DNA of 64,000 bases from Paenochrobactrum glaciei (GTDB lineage Bacteria > Pseudomonadota > Alphaproteobacteria > Rhizobiales > Rhizobiaceae), in assembly GCF_039522165.1 (NCBI RefSeq), contig NZ_BAAADE010000001.1, forward strand, positions 434,001-498,000, written 5' to 3'. The notes beneath the pieces are model-generated. The model ran no database searches. It was not told the DNA's origin and saw nothing but the letters and a program-made list of their open reading frames with translations. Shown piece after piece: positions 1-7,871 of this stretch (positions are counted from its first letter, which is position 1; each line of letters starts with the position of its first letter). The position numbers and the translations under genes are program-made.

Positions 1-980
1 AGAAGCGGACGGCGGAACAGATCGCGTCGCTCAACTGTCACCGGCTTCAAGCCCTGCACATGTCGAATGCCGCGATCAAGTGCTGCCAGAGCAGGCGCAT
101 CATTTTCAATGCAGTGAACGGCATTTTTCTCCGCAATACGCAGGCCAAATGTACCAACGCCGCAGAAAAGATCGGCGGTCTTTTTAGACTTGCCCATATG
201 TTTGGTGACAAGTTCCACCATGGTTTCTTCAGCCGCTTCCGTTGCCTGCAAGAAGCTGCCGGACGGAATATTAACCGGCACTTTGCCAAAATGGATAAGC
301 GGCTTTTTCGGCTCGACAATAATTTCACCGTCAGAGGCAAGACGCGCGAATTTATGCGCCACCACATATTCGGTCAAAGCAAGCCGTGTTTTATCATCCG
401 GCGACCCGCAGCCTTGTGCGGCAATATCAAGGCCGGAGGCTGTGACGGTTACCGCCAGTTTGAAAGGTTTGGAACCGGGCGCGATAACAGAAGCAAGGCC
501 GCGCAAATCTTCCAGACGTTCGGTGATTTCAGGAACGGCCACCACGCATTCTGAGATATTGATAATCTCGTGGCTCAAATGGCGATTAAAGCCCAGCAGC
601 ATTGCGCCTTCGGTTTTGCGTGCAGCAAAAACCACACGGCGGCGGCTATAAGGAGCGCAAGCCACCAATGGCTCTGGCTCCACATCAATGCCATAGCCTT
701 TAAGCGCAGCCACAACGAGCCCGCGCTTCCACGCCTGATAAGGTTCCGCCTGCCAGTGCTGCAAAGAACAACCGCCGCAATCTTCAAAATGCTGACACTC
801 TGCGGTCTGGCGCTCCGGCGAAGGCTCAAGCATGGCAATCACTGTGCCGCGATTTTTATCGCGCGCAATATTGGCCACTTCACCTGCCAGTGTAAAAGGT
901 ACAAAAACCTGACCATCGGCGGTCATGGCAACCCCGTCACCACCTGCGCCTACAGAGCTGATTGTTACACGCGTGCTCAT
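1..980 (-). CDS. 23S rRNA (uracil-5-)-methyltransferase, RumA/RlmD type (3' part beyond window)
   Basis: SAM-dependent RNA m5U methyltransferase of the TrmA/RumA family, acting on ribosomal RNA in the cytoplasm. It reads leftward from ATG at 980 and is still open at base 1, so about 326 residues are visible and the C-terminus is missing. Visible parts are an N-terminal TRAM-like domain (residues about 1-55), an iron-sulphur motif with Cys62, Cys68 and Cys71 (C-x5-CGGC) plus a fourth candidate Cys145, and the SAM-binding loop DLFCGVGTFG near residue 272. The catalytic Cys and general-base Glu would lie beyond the window. The start overlaps the tlyA stop (ATGA), so it is probably translated with tlyA. 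The family call is strong; which uridine it modifies cannot be told here. Confidence 0.9.
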   Translation of the reverse strand, partial: MSTRVTISSVGAGGDGVAMTADGQVFVPFTLAGEVANIARDKNRGTVIAMLEPSPERQTAECQHFEDCGGCSLQHWQAEPYQAWKRGLVVAALKGYGIDVEPEPLVACAPYSRRRVVFAARKTEGAMLLGFNRHLSHEIINISECVVAVPEITERLEDLRGLASVIAPGSKPFKLAVTVTASGLDIAAQGCGSPDDKTRLALTEYVVAHKFARLASDGEIIVEPKKPLIHFGKVPVNIPSGSFLQATEAAEETMVELVTKHMGKSKKTADLFCGVGTFGLRIAEKNAVHCIENDAPALAALDRGIRHVQGLKPVTVERRDLFRRPL

Positions 981-1741
981 TGGTCTTTCATTCCTGCCAG
1001 TAAATATTCCAGATTGCCGTCTCCGCCCTCAATCGGGGAAACGCATATTCCTAGTGCCCGCCATCCGGCTTGGGCATTTAGCCACTCACGCAACTGTTCT
1101 GCGATGAGAGGCCCTTGTGTCGGATCACGCAGCAAACCACCTTTGCCGATGGCTTCACGCCCTGCCTCAAATTGCGGCTTCACCAGTAACACGCAAATGG
1201 CATTGGGAACCGCCAATTGCAATGCTTGCGGCAGGGCCAGTTTCAGCGAAATGAAGCTGACATCAGACACCACACAATCAATCGCATGGCCATCCAGATG
1301 GTTGAAATCCAAATGCCGGGCATTCAAGCCCTCATGATTGGTCACATTTTTATGCCGCGCCAAACTTTCATGCAATTGATCATGGCCGACATCAACCGCC
1401 ACCACATGAGCAGCACCACGCTCCAGCAAAACTTGTGTAAAACCGCCAGTAGAAGCGCCGATATCAAGCGCAAAGCGCCCCTTCACGTCCAGTTTAAAGT
1501 GATCAAGTCCAGCAATGAGTTTGAGCGCTGCCCGTGAGACATAGCTGCTAGCCGGATCATCAACGCTTAAATGTGCGTTGCGTGCCACCAGCGCACCCGG
1601 TTTGGCAACCACCTGCCCGTCAACCTGCACTGTTGAACGTGCGACAGCATCCCGCGCACGCGAACGCGTGGCAAAAAGCTTTCGCTCGACCAAGAGCTGG
1701 TCGAGGCGCAATCGGGCAGACGGATCAGTTATATCATTCAT
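977..1741 (-). CDS. tlyA: TlyA family rRNA (cytidine-2'-O)-methyltransferase
   Basis: 2'-O-methyltransferase of the TlyA/hemolysin-A family, which in other bacteria methylates ribosomal RNA cytidines. The 254-residue protein has an N-terminal S4 RNA-binding domain (RLDQLLVERKLFATRSRARD) and an FtsJ/RrmJ-like fold with the SAM loop DIGASTGGFT near residues 93-102. I chose ATG at 1741 because GAAGG lies at good spacing before it and the S4 domain then begins about ten residues in, as in relatives. An ATG at 1765 would add eight residues but has no clear ribosome site. It sits between dxs (upstream, about 60 bases away) and the RumA-type gene (4-base overlap), all leftward, probably one operon. 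Confidence 0.92.
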   Translation of the reverse strand: MNDITDPSARLRLDQLLVERKLFATRSRARDAVARSTVQVDGQVVAKPGALVARNAHLSVDDPASSYVSRAALKLIAGLDHFKLDVKGRFALDIGASTGGFTQVLLERGAAHVVAVDVGHDQLHESLARHKNVTNHEGLNARHLDFNHLDGHAIDCVVSDVSFISLKLALPQALQLAVPNAICVLLVKPQFEAGREAIGKGGLLRDPTQGPLIAEQLREWLNAQAGWRALGICVSPIEGGDGNLEYLLAGMKDQ

Positions 1742-1803
1742 CGCGCCTTCATGACGCAGCCACATCTTTTAAGCAAGTGGCCAATCGTCACAAAGGCAAA
1801 AGA

Positions 1804-3720
1804 TCAGGCGCGAAAGGGTGCGGCAATTTCCTCACGACCAAGGGCTGCAAAAACTGCATGCACAATCCCTGCACGGTCAAGACCAGCATTGGCATACATG
1901 ACTTCCGGCTTGGCGTGATCCTGATACACATCCGGCAATGTTAGTGTCCGCACCCGCAAACCACCATCCAGCAAAGCTTCACGCGCCAAGAAATGCAAAA
2001 CATGCGAACCAAAGCCGCCAACGGCACCTTCTTCAATGGTGATCAGCACTTCATGATCGCGTGCCAAGCGGCGGATAAGATCCTGATCCAGCGGCTTGGC
2101 AAAACGTGCATCCGCAACAGTGGTCGAAAGCCCTGCGGCATCCAGCACATCGGCAGCACCCAAACATTCCTGCAAACGGGTACCGAAGGAAAGAAGCGCT
2201 ACCTTCGTGCCTTCACGCACAATGCGGCCCTTACCGATTTCCAATACTGAACCGCGCTCCGGCAGTTCAACACCGACACCATCACCACGCGGATAACGGA
2301 ATGAAATCGGGCCTTCCTCATATTCAGCGGCAGTGCGCACCATATGGCGCAGCTCTGCCTCATCAGAAGCAGCCATCACCACAAAGCCCGGCAAGGCAGC
2401 CAAAAAGCCTGTGTCAAACGAACCCGCATGGGTGGCACCATCAGCGCCAACCAGACCAGCACGGTCAATCGGGAAGCGAACCGGCAGATTTTGCAAGGAA
2501 ACATCATGCACGACCTGATCGTAACCGCGCTGCAAAAATGTCGAGTAAATAGCGGCAAATGGCTTGAAACCTTCACTCGCCAGACCAGCGGCAAAGGTAA
2601 CTGCATGTTGCTCGGCAATACCGACATCAAAAACCCGGCTCGGAAAAGCCTCGCCGAAAAGATCAATACCCGTGCCACCTGGCATCGCCGCAGTGATAGC
2701 CACGATTTTATCATCGTGACGTGCTTCCTCAATCAGACTGGTGCCGAAAATTTTAGTATAGCTTGGCGCATTTGCCGGTGGCTTGGCCTGCGCCCCTGTA
2801 ATCACATCAAACTTGTTTACGCCGTGATATTTGTCTGCTGCCGCTTCTGCAGGCGCATAACCTTTACCCTTTTGGGTCACAACATGAATAAGGATCGGCC
2901 CGTCTTGCATGTCACGGACATTTTTCAATACGGGCAGCAAATGATCAAGATTATGACCATCAATCGGGCCGACATAATAAAAGCCGAGTTCTTCAAACAG
3001 CGAACCGCCGGTTAAAAAGGCACGCGCATATTCTTCTGATTTGCGTGCTTTATCCTGCAAGAATTTCGGCAGTTTTTTAGCCAATTGCTTCGCATTTTCG
3101 CGCAATGAACGATAAGTGCGGCCAGATACGAGACGCGCCAGATAAGCGCTCATCGCACCGGTTGGCGGAGCAATCGACATATCATTATCATTGAGAATAA
3201 CGATCAAACGGGCATCCAGCGCTCCGGCATTATTCATGGCTTCATAAGCCATACCAGCCGACATCGAACCATCGCCGATCACCGCAATCACATTACGTGC
3301 ATCACCCGAAAGTTCGCTGGCAACAGCCATACCGAGACCGGCAGAAATAGAAGTGGATGAATGTGCCGCGCCAAACGGATCATATTCACTTTCCGAACGC
3401 TTGGTAAAACCGGAAAGCCCGTTTTCCTGACGAAGCGTGCGGATGCGGTCGCGGCGGCCTGTCAGAATTTTATGCGGATAGGTCTGGTGACCCACATCCC
3501 AGATAATACGGTCATGCGGTGTATCAAACACGTGATGCAAAGCGACTGTCAGCTCAACAACACCAAGTCCGGCACCCAGATGCCCGCCGGTTGTTGAAAC
3601 AACATCAATCAGTTCTGCACGTAATTCATCTACCAACTGCGGCAGTTCTGCCTCAGGTAGGTTACGCAAATCTGAAGGAATGTTCACCTGATCAAGTAAG
3701 GGGGTGACAGGTCGTGTCAT
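1804..3720 (-). CDS. dxs: 1-deoxy-D-xylulose-5-phosphate synthase
   Basis: Condenses pyruvate and glyceraldehyde 3-phosphate to 1-deoxy-D-xylulose 5-phosphate, the first step of the MEP isoprenoid pathway, also feeding thiamine and pyridoxal synthesis. The 638-residue length is normal. Visible are the transketolase-like N-terminal domain with GHLGAGLG and DVGHQTYPHK, the thiamine diphosphate motif beginning GDGSMSAG (about residue 149) with its downstream NN, and the pyrimidine-binding domain with DVGIAEQHAV carrying the catalytic Glu. ATG at 3720 is preferred over an upstream start at 3762 because GGAG precedes it and the family begins near this MTRPVTPLLDQ. First gene of the leftward dxs-tlyA-RumA group. 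Another MEP gene, ispE, lies 28 kb away. Confidence 0.97.
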   Translation of the reverse strand: MTRPVTPLLDQVNIPSDLRNLPEAELPQLVDELRAELIDVVSTTGGHLGAGLGVVELTVALHHVFDTPHDRIIWDVGHQTYPHKILTGRRDRIRTLRQENGLSGFTKRSESEYDPFGAAHSSTSISAGLGMAVASELSGDARNVIAVIGDGSMSAGMAYEAMNNAGALDARLIVILNDNDMSIAPPTGAMSAYLARLVSGRTYRSLRENAKQLAKKLPKFLQDKARKSEEYARAFLTGGSLFEELGFYYVGPIDGHNLDHLLPVLKNVRDMQDGPILIHVVTQKGKGYAPAEAAADKYHGVNKFDVITGAQAKPPANAPSYTKIFGTSLIEEARHDDKIVAITAAMPGGTGIDLFGEAFPSRVFDVGIAEQHAVTFAAGLASEGFKPFAAIYSTFLQRGYDQVVHDVSLQNLPVRFPIDRAGLVGADGATHAGSFDTGFLAALPGFVVMAASDEAELRHMVRTAAEYEEGPISFRYPRGDGVGVELPERGSVLEIGKGRIVREGTKVALLSFGTRLQECLGAADVLDAAGLSTTVADARFAKPLDQDLIRRLARDHEVLITIEEGAVGGFGSHVLHFLAREALLDGGLRVRTLTLPDVYQDHAKPEVMYANAGLDRAGIVHAVFAALGREEIAAPFRA

Positions 3721-3903
3721 GATACTTCTCCGCCTATTTGGACACCTGCCTATAGAATCCATGAACTTATGGCAAGCTTCAAAGGTCTGGCCTGCCCGAT
3801 TGAGCGCTTTGGTAGCATTTCAGACCTTTGATCCTGTGGCTTATTTCAAGAATGCCGGTCTATTCCGGCAAAATACGAATTTCGGTTAACCCGACAAGCT
3901 ACA

Positions 3904-3952
3904 TTTTGCCGGCTACGCCGGCAGCATAAGTTTTTGCCGGCTACGCTGGCAG
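3904..3952. repeat. tandem palindromic repeat at the 3' end of the pirin gene
   Basis: Two near-identical 21-base copies of a TTTTGCCGGCTACG..GGCAG element start at 3904 and 3932, 28 bases apart and differing at one base. Each is itself an inverted repeat (GCCGGC-TAC-GCCGGC in the first, GCCGGC-TAC-GCTGGC in the second). The second copy overlaps the last codons and stop of the pirin gene. No T-run follows in the direction of transcription, so these are not ordinary terminators. Confidence 0.7.
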
Positions 3953-4873
3953 GGGCACACACTCTTCTTCATCCCCCGGTACTATATCAAACTTTCCGGT
4001 GCGCCACTCTTCTTTTGCCTGTTCAATACGCTCTTTTGAGGATGAAACAAAGTTCCACCAGATATAGCGTCTGGAGTTAAGGCTTGCACCGCCAAACAAC
4101 ATAATATGCGCCGAACCACCATTCGCACTCGGCGCAGCATTCACGATAATGTCATCACCCTCACGGAAGGCTAGCAGCTGATTGGAGCCGAAAACATCAC
4201 CGGCAATATTCACACTGCCATCTAAAATATAAATCGCACGTTCTTCCGCCACCGCCGGAATGTGGAAGCGACCACCCGCCTCAATCCGGATATCAGCATA
4301 AAGCGTATCGCTATATTGATGAACGGGTGATTTGAGCCCGTGTAAACCGCCCATGATCAAACGACCGGAAAAGTCTTTGTCACGCATTTCCGGCAAATCA
4401 GCTTTGGTCGTATGGGCAAAATCCGGCCTCATGTCTTCCAGATGTTCCGGCAGTGCCAACCATGTTTGCACACCGGAAATGGACAAAGGCGGCCCGCGTA
4501 ATTCTTCCGGCGAGCGCTCAGAATGCACAATGCCACGTCCGGCTGTCATCAGGTTCACATCACCCGGTGAAATTACCATTTCAGTGCCGAGACTATCTCG
4601 GTGTTTGATATGGCCATCAAAAAGATAAGTAACCGTAGAAAGACCAATATGAGGGTGTGGCTGCACATCAAGCGCATCACCGGCACGCAAAATTGCTGGG
4701 CCCATACGGTCAAAGAAAATGAAAGGCCCCACAAGGCGGCGCTTGGCAGTCGGCAAAGCACGTCGCACTTCAAGCCCGCCAACATCACTGGTGCGCGGGA
4801 TAATCAGTGTCTCGATCAGATCAACAGCCTTCTTGTCGCCAATGGCCGGATCATCACCGGGGAAAAAGCTCAT
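3941..4873 (-). CDS. pirin family protein
   Basis: Bicupin protein of the pirin family, cytosolic; characterised members are iron-dependent quercetin dioxygenases or redox co-regulators, and the role here is not known. The 310-residue chain carries the N-terminal cupin metal set: His73 and His75 in QPHPHIGLST, His117 and Glu119 in GRGIVHSER, so metal binding should be intact. ATG at 4873 is chosen because GGAGG precedes it and MSFFPGDD is a sensible N-terminus; a start at 4915 lacks support. The gene stands alone, leftward, with two perfect inverted repeats upstream (4903-4968) and a palindromic repeat across its stop codon. Confidence 0.9.
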   Translation of the reverse strand: MSFFPGDDPAIGDKKAVDLIETLIIPRTSDVGGLEVRRALPTAKRRLVGPFIFFDRMGPAILRAGDALDVQPHPHIGLSTVTYLFDGHIKHRDSLGTEMVISPGDVNLMTAGRGIVHSERSPEELRGPPLSISGVQTWLALPEHLEDMRPDFAHTTKADLPEMRDKDFSGRLIMGGLHGLKSPVHQYSDTLYADIRIEAGGRFHIPAVAEERAIYILDGSVNIAGDVFGSNQLLAFREGDDIIVNAAPSANGGSAHIMLFGGASLNSRRYIWWNFVSSSKERIEQAKEEWRTGKFDIVPGDEEECVPLPA

Positions 4874-4902
4874 AACCAGACCTCCGGTTTTCAATATCAT
4901 GC

Positions 4903-4932
4903 AGCTATGCAGCATATCAGAGCTGCATAGCT
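4903..4932. repeat. perfect 11-bp inverted repeat upstream of pirin (candidate operator)
   Basis: Arms AGCTATGCAGC (4903-4913) and GCTGCATAGCT (4922-4932) are perfect complements around 8 bases. It lies 30 to 59 bases upstream of the pirin start. No T-run follows on either strand, so an operator or a 5' UTR hairpin is more likely than a terminator. Confidence 0.6.
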
Positions 4933-4948
4933 TTATCGGGGCTTCATC

Positions 4949-4968
4949 AGGTCTATATGGTTAGACCT
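4949..4968. repeat. perfect 7-bp inverted repeat upstream of pirin
   Basis: Arms AGGTCTA (4949-4955) and TAGACCT (4962-4968) around 6 bases, lying between the YidB-family gene and the longer inverted repeat at 4903-4932. Possible second regulatory dyad or structured leader. Confidence 0.45.
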
Positions 4969-4995
4969 GCCCAGTTTCACCAGTGCTTACGCTTT

Positions 4996-5586
4996 TTAAG
5001 GCTGCTTTTGCAAAAGCTGTGCGATTTCCTGCATATTCGGCACTTTACCATTGGCTGTCAGCTTGTCGATAAGACCTGGCAAGACCTGCGAAAGCTGCGC
5101 CAGCAATTCCTGTTCATTAATACCTGCCTGCTGGGCAATCTCGCTTAATGTTTTTTGACCGATAGCACTGCCAAGCTGATCAGGCTCAATGCTCGCATTC
5201 TCGCCTTGCCCCAGCCATGAATCCACTTTGCTGCCGTGTCCAGCCTGATTGAGCTGTTCCAGCAGACCGCCAAGGCCGCCGCTCAAGATACCTCCAAGCC
5301 CGGTATTAGCACTGGTAGGCGCCGGTGCGGAAGAAGCTGCACCACCCGTTGCACTGGCCAGCAAACCGCCAAGACCACCTAGCACCGCACCGAGCAAACC
5401 ACCAGAATGGTTATCTTCGGCATGAGGCTGTGCAGGCGGCTCAATGGTCTGCGCCTCATTCGTTTCATCATGCTTGCCGCTCAGCATACGCCCGACCAGC
5501 AACGCGCCCAGCGCGACCAAAACAGGTTTTGCCAGACTACCGCCCGGCACCGGAGATTTAGGTGAATTATTGTCAGACATTCCCAT
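4996..5586 (-). CDS. YidB-like (DUF937) protein
   Basis: Cytosolic or membrane-associated protein of the YidB/DUF937 group, function unknown. Of 196 residues, roughly 20-40 hold a short hydrophobic, Gly-rich stretch (PVLVALGALLVGRML). Residues 60-110 are low-complexity Gly/Ala/Ser-rich. The C-terminal about 80 residues form the conserved helical part (SWLGQGENASIEPDQLGSAI, then LSEIAQQAGINEQELLAQLS). The start at 5586 has AGGAG at about 9 bases; Met3 is an alternative. It is upstream of pirin on the same strand with 122 bases between, and divergent from the GlsB-type gene at 5743. Confidence 0.8.
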   Translation of the reverse strand: MGMSDNNSPKSPVPGGSLAKPVLVALGALLVGRMLSGKHDETNEAQTIEPPAQPHAEDNHSGGLLGAVLGGLGGLLASATGGAASSAPAPTSANTGLGGILSGGLGGLLEQLNQAGHGSKVDSWLGQGENASIEPDQLGSAIGQKTLSEIAQQAGINEQELLAQLSQVLPGLIDKLTANGKVPNMQEIAQLLQKQP

Positions 5587-5742
5587 GATAAAAAACTCCT
5601 GTGGCTATAATTTAATAATCTATAATGCTTGATCCTATGCCAATATTTGTAACTGGCAAGTATTATGCCTTGCCAATCTGATAGTCTTATGAAAATTTCT
5701 GATCTGTATCCATCGCATTGCCTAATTTTTAGGAGATAACCA

Positions 5743-6003
5743 ATGTCAGTTATAAGTTGGATTATATTAGGTCTCGTTGCAGGCTTTATCGGCAGTAAAA
5801 TAGTGAATAAAAGTGGCCAAGGTATGTTGTTCGACATTGCTTTGGGCATTTTCGGCGCCATCATCGGCGGGGTAGTGTTTACCGCTTTCGGCGCGCAAGG
5901 TGTCACAGGATTAAATATTTACAGCCTGATTGTTTCGGTTGCCGGTGCGATTATCGTGCTGGTGATCTATCATGCCATAACCGGCAAACGCACTATAAGA
6001 TAA
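5743..6003 (+). CDS. GlsB/YeaQ/YmgE family membrane protein
   Basis: Small inner-membrane protein (86 residues) of the transglycosylase-associated GlsB/YeaQ/YmgE family, often stress-linked in proteobacteria but with no proven enzymatic activity. Three hydrophobic segments are evident: residues about 3-20 (VISWIILGLVAGFIGSKI), 28-50 and 56-76 (IVSVAGAIIVLVIYHAI), with the Gly-rich GxxxG packing of the family. AGGAG precedes ATG by about 8 bases. A clear terminator follows at 6028, so it is a single-gene unit, and DedA begins 20 bases after that terminator. Confidence 0.85.
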   Translation: MSVISWIILGLVAGFIGSKIVNKSGQGMLFDIALGIFGAIIGGVVFTAFGAQGVTGLNIYSLIVSVAGAIIVLVIYHAITGKRTIR

Positions 6004-6027
6004 TGATCTATAGATGATATTTATACT

Positions 6028-6058
6028 GATCCGGCTATCCGCGCCGGATCATCTTTTT
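6028..6058 (+). terminator. rho-independent terminator after the GlsB-type gene
   Basis: Stem GATCCGGC (6028-6035) pairs with GCCGGATC (6043-6050), loop TATCCGC, followed by ATCTTTTT. Ends the 5743-6003 gene. Confidence 0.85.
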
Positions 6059-6080
6059 AGACCAAACTGCCTGAGTATAA

Positions 6081-6602
6081 ATGCAATATATTGAACCCTA
6101 TTTGGCATCCTATGGAGCGCTGGCTCTTTTTATTATCGTTTATTTTGAATCTTTTGGTGTGCCGGTGCCGGGAGAAAGCGCACTCATTGCCGCGTCTCTG
6201 CTCGCACTCAACGGTACTTTAAGCCTCACAGCGGTTTTAATCGCGTGTTTTATCGGCGCTGTGCTGGGTGATTGCACCGGCTATCTGATCGGCCATTTTG
6301 GCGGGCGTAAATTATTGCAGCGCTTTGGCAGCCGCATCAAACTTACACCTGAACGGCTGACCATTTTGGAAGAACAATTTGAAAAACGCGGCATCTATAT
6401 GGTGGCCACCGCACGTTTTATCGTCATCCTGCGCCAGCTCAACGGCATTATCGCCGGTTCCATGCATATGCGCTTTTCGCATTTTTTAGCCGCCAATATA
6501 ATCGGCGCAATCGGCTGGACTGCCGTTTGGGGTGCTGGTCCCTATCTCTTTGGCGGAACACTGGCACCCGTAGCGGCTTATATTAAATCTTTATGGAGTT
6601 AA
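6081..6602 (+). CDS. DedA family membrane protein
   Basis: Inner-membrane protein of the DedA/VTT family, linked in other bacteria to proton-motive force, envelope integrity and lipid (undecaprenyl phosphate) transport. It has 173 residues, shorter than the common 200 or so, with the shortening at the C-terminus. Conserved parts are FGVPVPGES (residues about 25-33), the acidic GAVLGDCTGYLIG (about 58-70) and the Arg-containing ATARFIVILRQLNGIIAG (about 110-127). Four to five membrane segments are predicted by eye. Its TAA stop shares the palindromic TTAA (6599-6602) with the stop of the convergent xseB gene. Confidence 0.9.
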   Translation: MQYIEPYLASYGALALFIIVYFESFGVPVPGESALIAASLLALNGTLSLTAVLIACFIGAVLGDCTGYLIGHFGGRKLLQRFGSRIKLTPERLTILEEQFEKRGIYMVATARFIVILRQLNGIIAGSMHMRFSHFLAANIIGAIGWTAVWGAGPYLFGGTLAPVAAYIKSLWS

Positions 6603-6862
6603 GCCGGATCAAGCGGCTCGGTACCCGCAGGCTGACCATCACGGCCAATGCGGATTTTCTCGACTTTATCTTCAGCCGATTTCAGCAATGTGTCGCAATG
6701 TTTTTTCAAAGCTTCACCGCGTTCATAAATGCGGATGGATTGCTCAAGCGGAACATCGCCACGTTCCAGATCTTCAACAATACGCTCCAGCTGCTCCATC
6801 GCCTGCTCAAAGCTCATTTGTGCAATATCTGCGTTCTGCTGTTCTGCATTCATTTCGCTCAT
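6599..6862 (-). CDS. xseB: exodeoxyribonuclease VII small subunit
   Basis: Small subunit of exonuclease VII, which with XseA degrades single-stranded DNA and supports recombination and repair. The 87-residue length and the family core MSFEQAMEQLERIVEDLERGD-type helix (residues about 16-38) followed by PLEQSIRIYERGEAL are diagnostic. The large subunit xseA is not in this window. Its start overlaps the end of the HDAC-family gene (ATGA), so the two are translationally coupled. Its stop overlaps the convergent DedA stop by 4 bases, leaving no room for a terminator between them. Confidence 0.95.
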   Translation of the reverse strand: MSEMNAEQQNADIAQMSFEQAMEQLERIVEDLERGDVPLEQSIRIYERGEALKKHCDTLLKSAEDKVEKIRIGRDGQPAGTEPLDPA

Positions 6863-7818
6863 CCTTCCATCAGGCGTTTAATATGTGCAGCTGCCGACAC
6901 TGACAGACCCTGCAAATCATAACCGCCTTCCAATATGCTCACTAAACGATTAGCGCAAAAACGATCTGCCCGCTCCATAATTTTACCGGTTACCCAGTCA
7001 AAATCACCTTCATCCAAGTTTATTTGCGCCAGCGGATCAAGATAATGCGCGTCAAAGCCCGCAGAGATCAGAATTAAATCAGGACGGAAATTATCAAGCG
7101 CCGGTAAAACCCGTGTCTTGATCGCTTCACGAAATTCACGGCTTCCGCTCTCGGGCGACAAAGGCGCATTAACGATATTGCCAAGGCCTTGCTCATTCTT
7201 ATGTCCGGTGCCCGGAAAAAGCGGCTCCTGATGAGTGGAGCAATAAAGCACGCTTTTATCATTTTCAAAAATTGCTTGCGTGCCATTTCCGTGATGCACA
7301 TCAAAATCAATGATCGCGACGCGTTCTGCCTCATAGCGCTTTTGTGCATAGCGGGCAGCAATGGCGGCATTGTTAAAAAGACAAAAACCCATTGCCTCTT
7401 CCGGCTCAGCATGATGACCGGGCGGACGCGACGCAATAAACACATTATCTGCCTGACCGCTAAACACATCATCAACAGCCGCATTGGCCGCGCCAATTGC
7501 CGTTAAAGCGGCCTGCCAGCTTTGCGGGCTGGCATAAGTGTCATTGGCAATTTTAATGATCGGCTCGGGCTTGTCTGATCCCGCATCAGCATCATCAAAA
7601 AGCGGGATTAGCTTTTTAATTGTTTCGGCATATTTTTCACTATGCGCAAAAAGGATGGTCGCTTCATCACCAAGCGGTGCTTCCACCCTCTCAAGATTAT
7701 AAAAGTCACCCTCATCCAGCACGCTCAACAAAGCGCGAAGGCGATCCGGCCGCTCAGGATGGCCGGCCGGTGTCAGATGTTTGAGAAAAACATCATGCCA
7801 ATAAAGCCGTGTCGCCAT
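6859..7818 (-). CDS. histone deacetylase / acetylpolyamine amidohydrolase family protein
   Basis: Zinc-dependent deacetylase of the HDAC/AcuC/AphA superfamily; the bacterial substrate may be an acetylated small molecule, polyamine or protein and cannot be told from sequence. The 319 residues carry the family hallmarks: RPPGHHAEP (tandem His), DFDVHHGNGTQ (zinc Asp and His), STHQEPLFPGTG, SAGFDAHYLDPLA (second zinc Asp) and EGGYDLQGL near the C-terminus. All catalytic positions look intact. Start ATG at 7818 has GAGG nearby. It lies just downstream of aroC (53 bases) and overlaps xseB by 4 bases, an arrangement typical of Hyphomicrobiales. Confidence 0.92.
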   Translation of the reverse strand: MATRLYWHDVFLKHLTPAGHPERPDRLRALLSVLDEGDFYNLERVEAPLGDEATILFAHSEKYAETIKKLIPLFDDADAGSDKPEPIIKIANDTYASPQSWQAALTAIGAANAAVDDVFSGQADNVFIASRPPGHHAEPEEAMGFCLFNNAAIAARYAQKRYEAERVAIIDFDVHHGNGTQAIFENDKSVLYCSTHQEPLFPGTGHKNEQGLGNIVNAPLSPESGSREFREAIKTRVLPALDNFRPDLILISAGFDAHYLDPLAQINLDEGDFDWVTGKIMERADRFCANRLVSILEGGYDLQGLSVSAAAHIKRLMEG

Positions 7819-7871
7819 AGAGAAAACCTCTTAAGATTCAGTGATTTCTATAAAAACACGGAGAATTTGAT

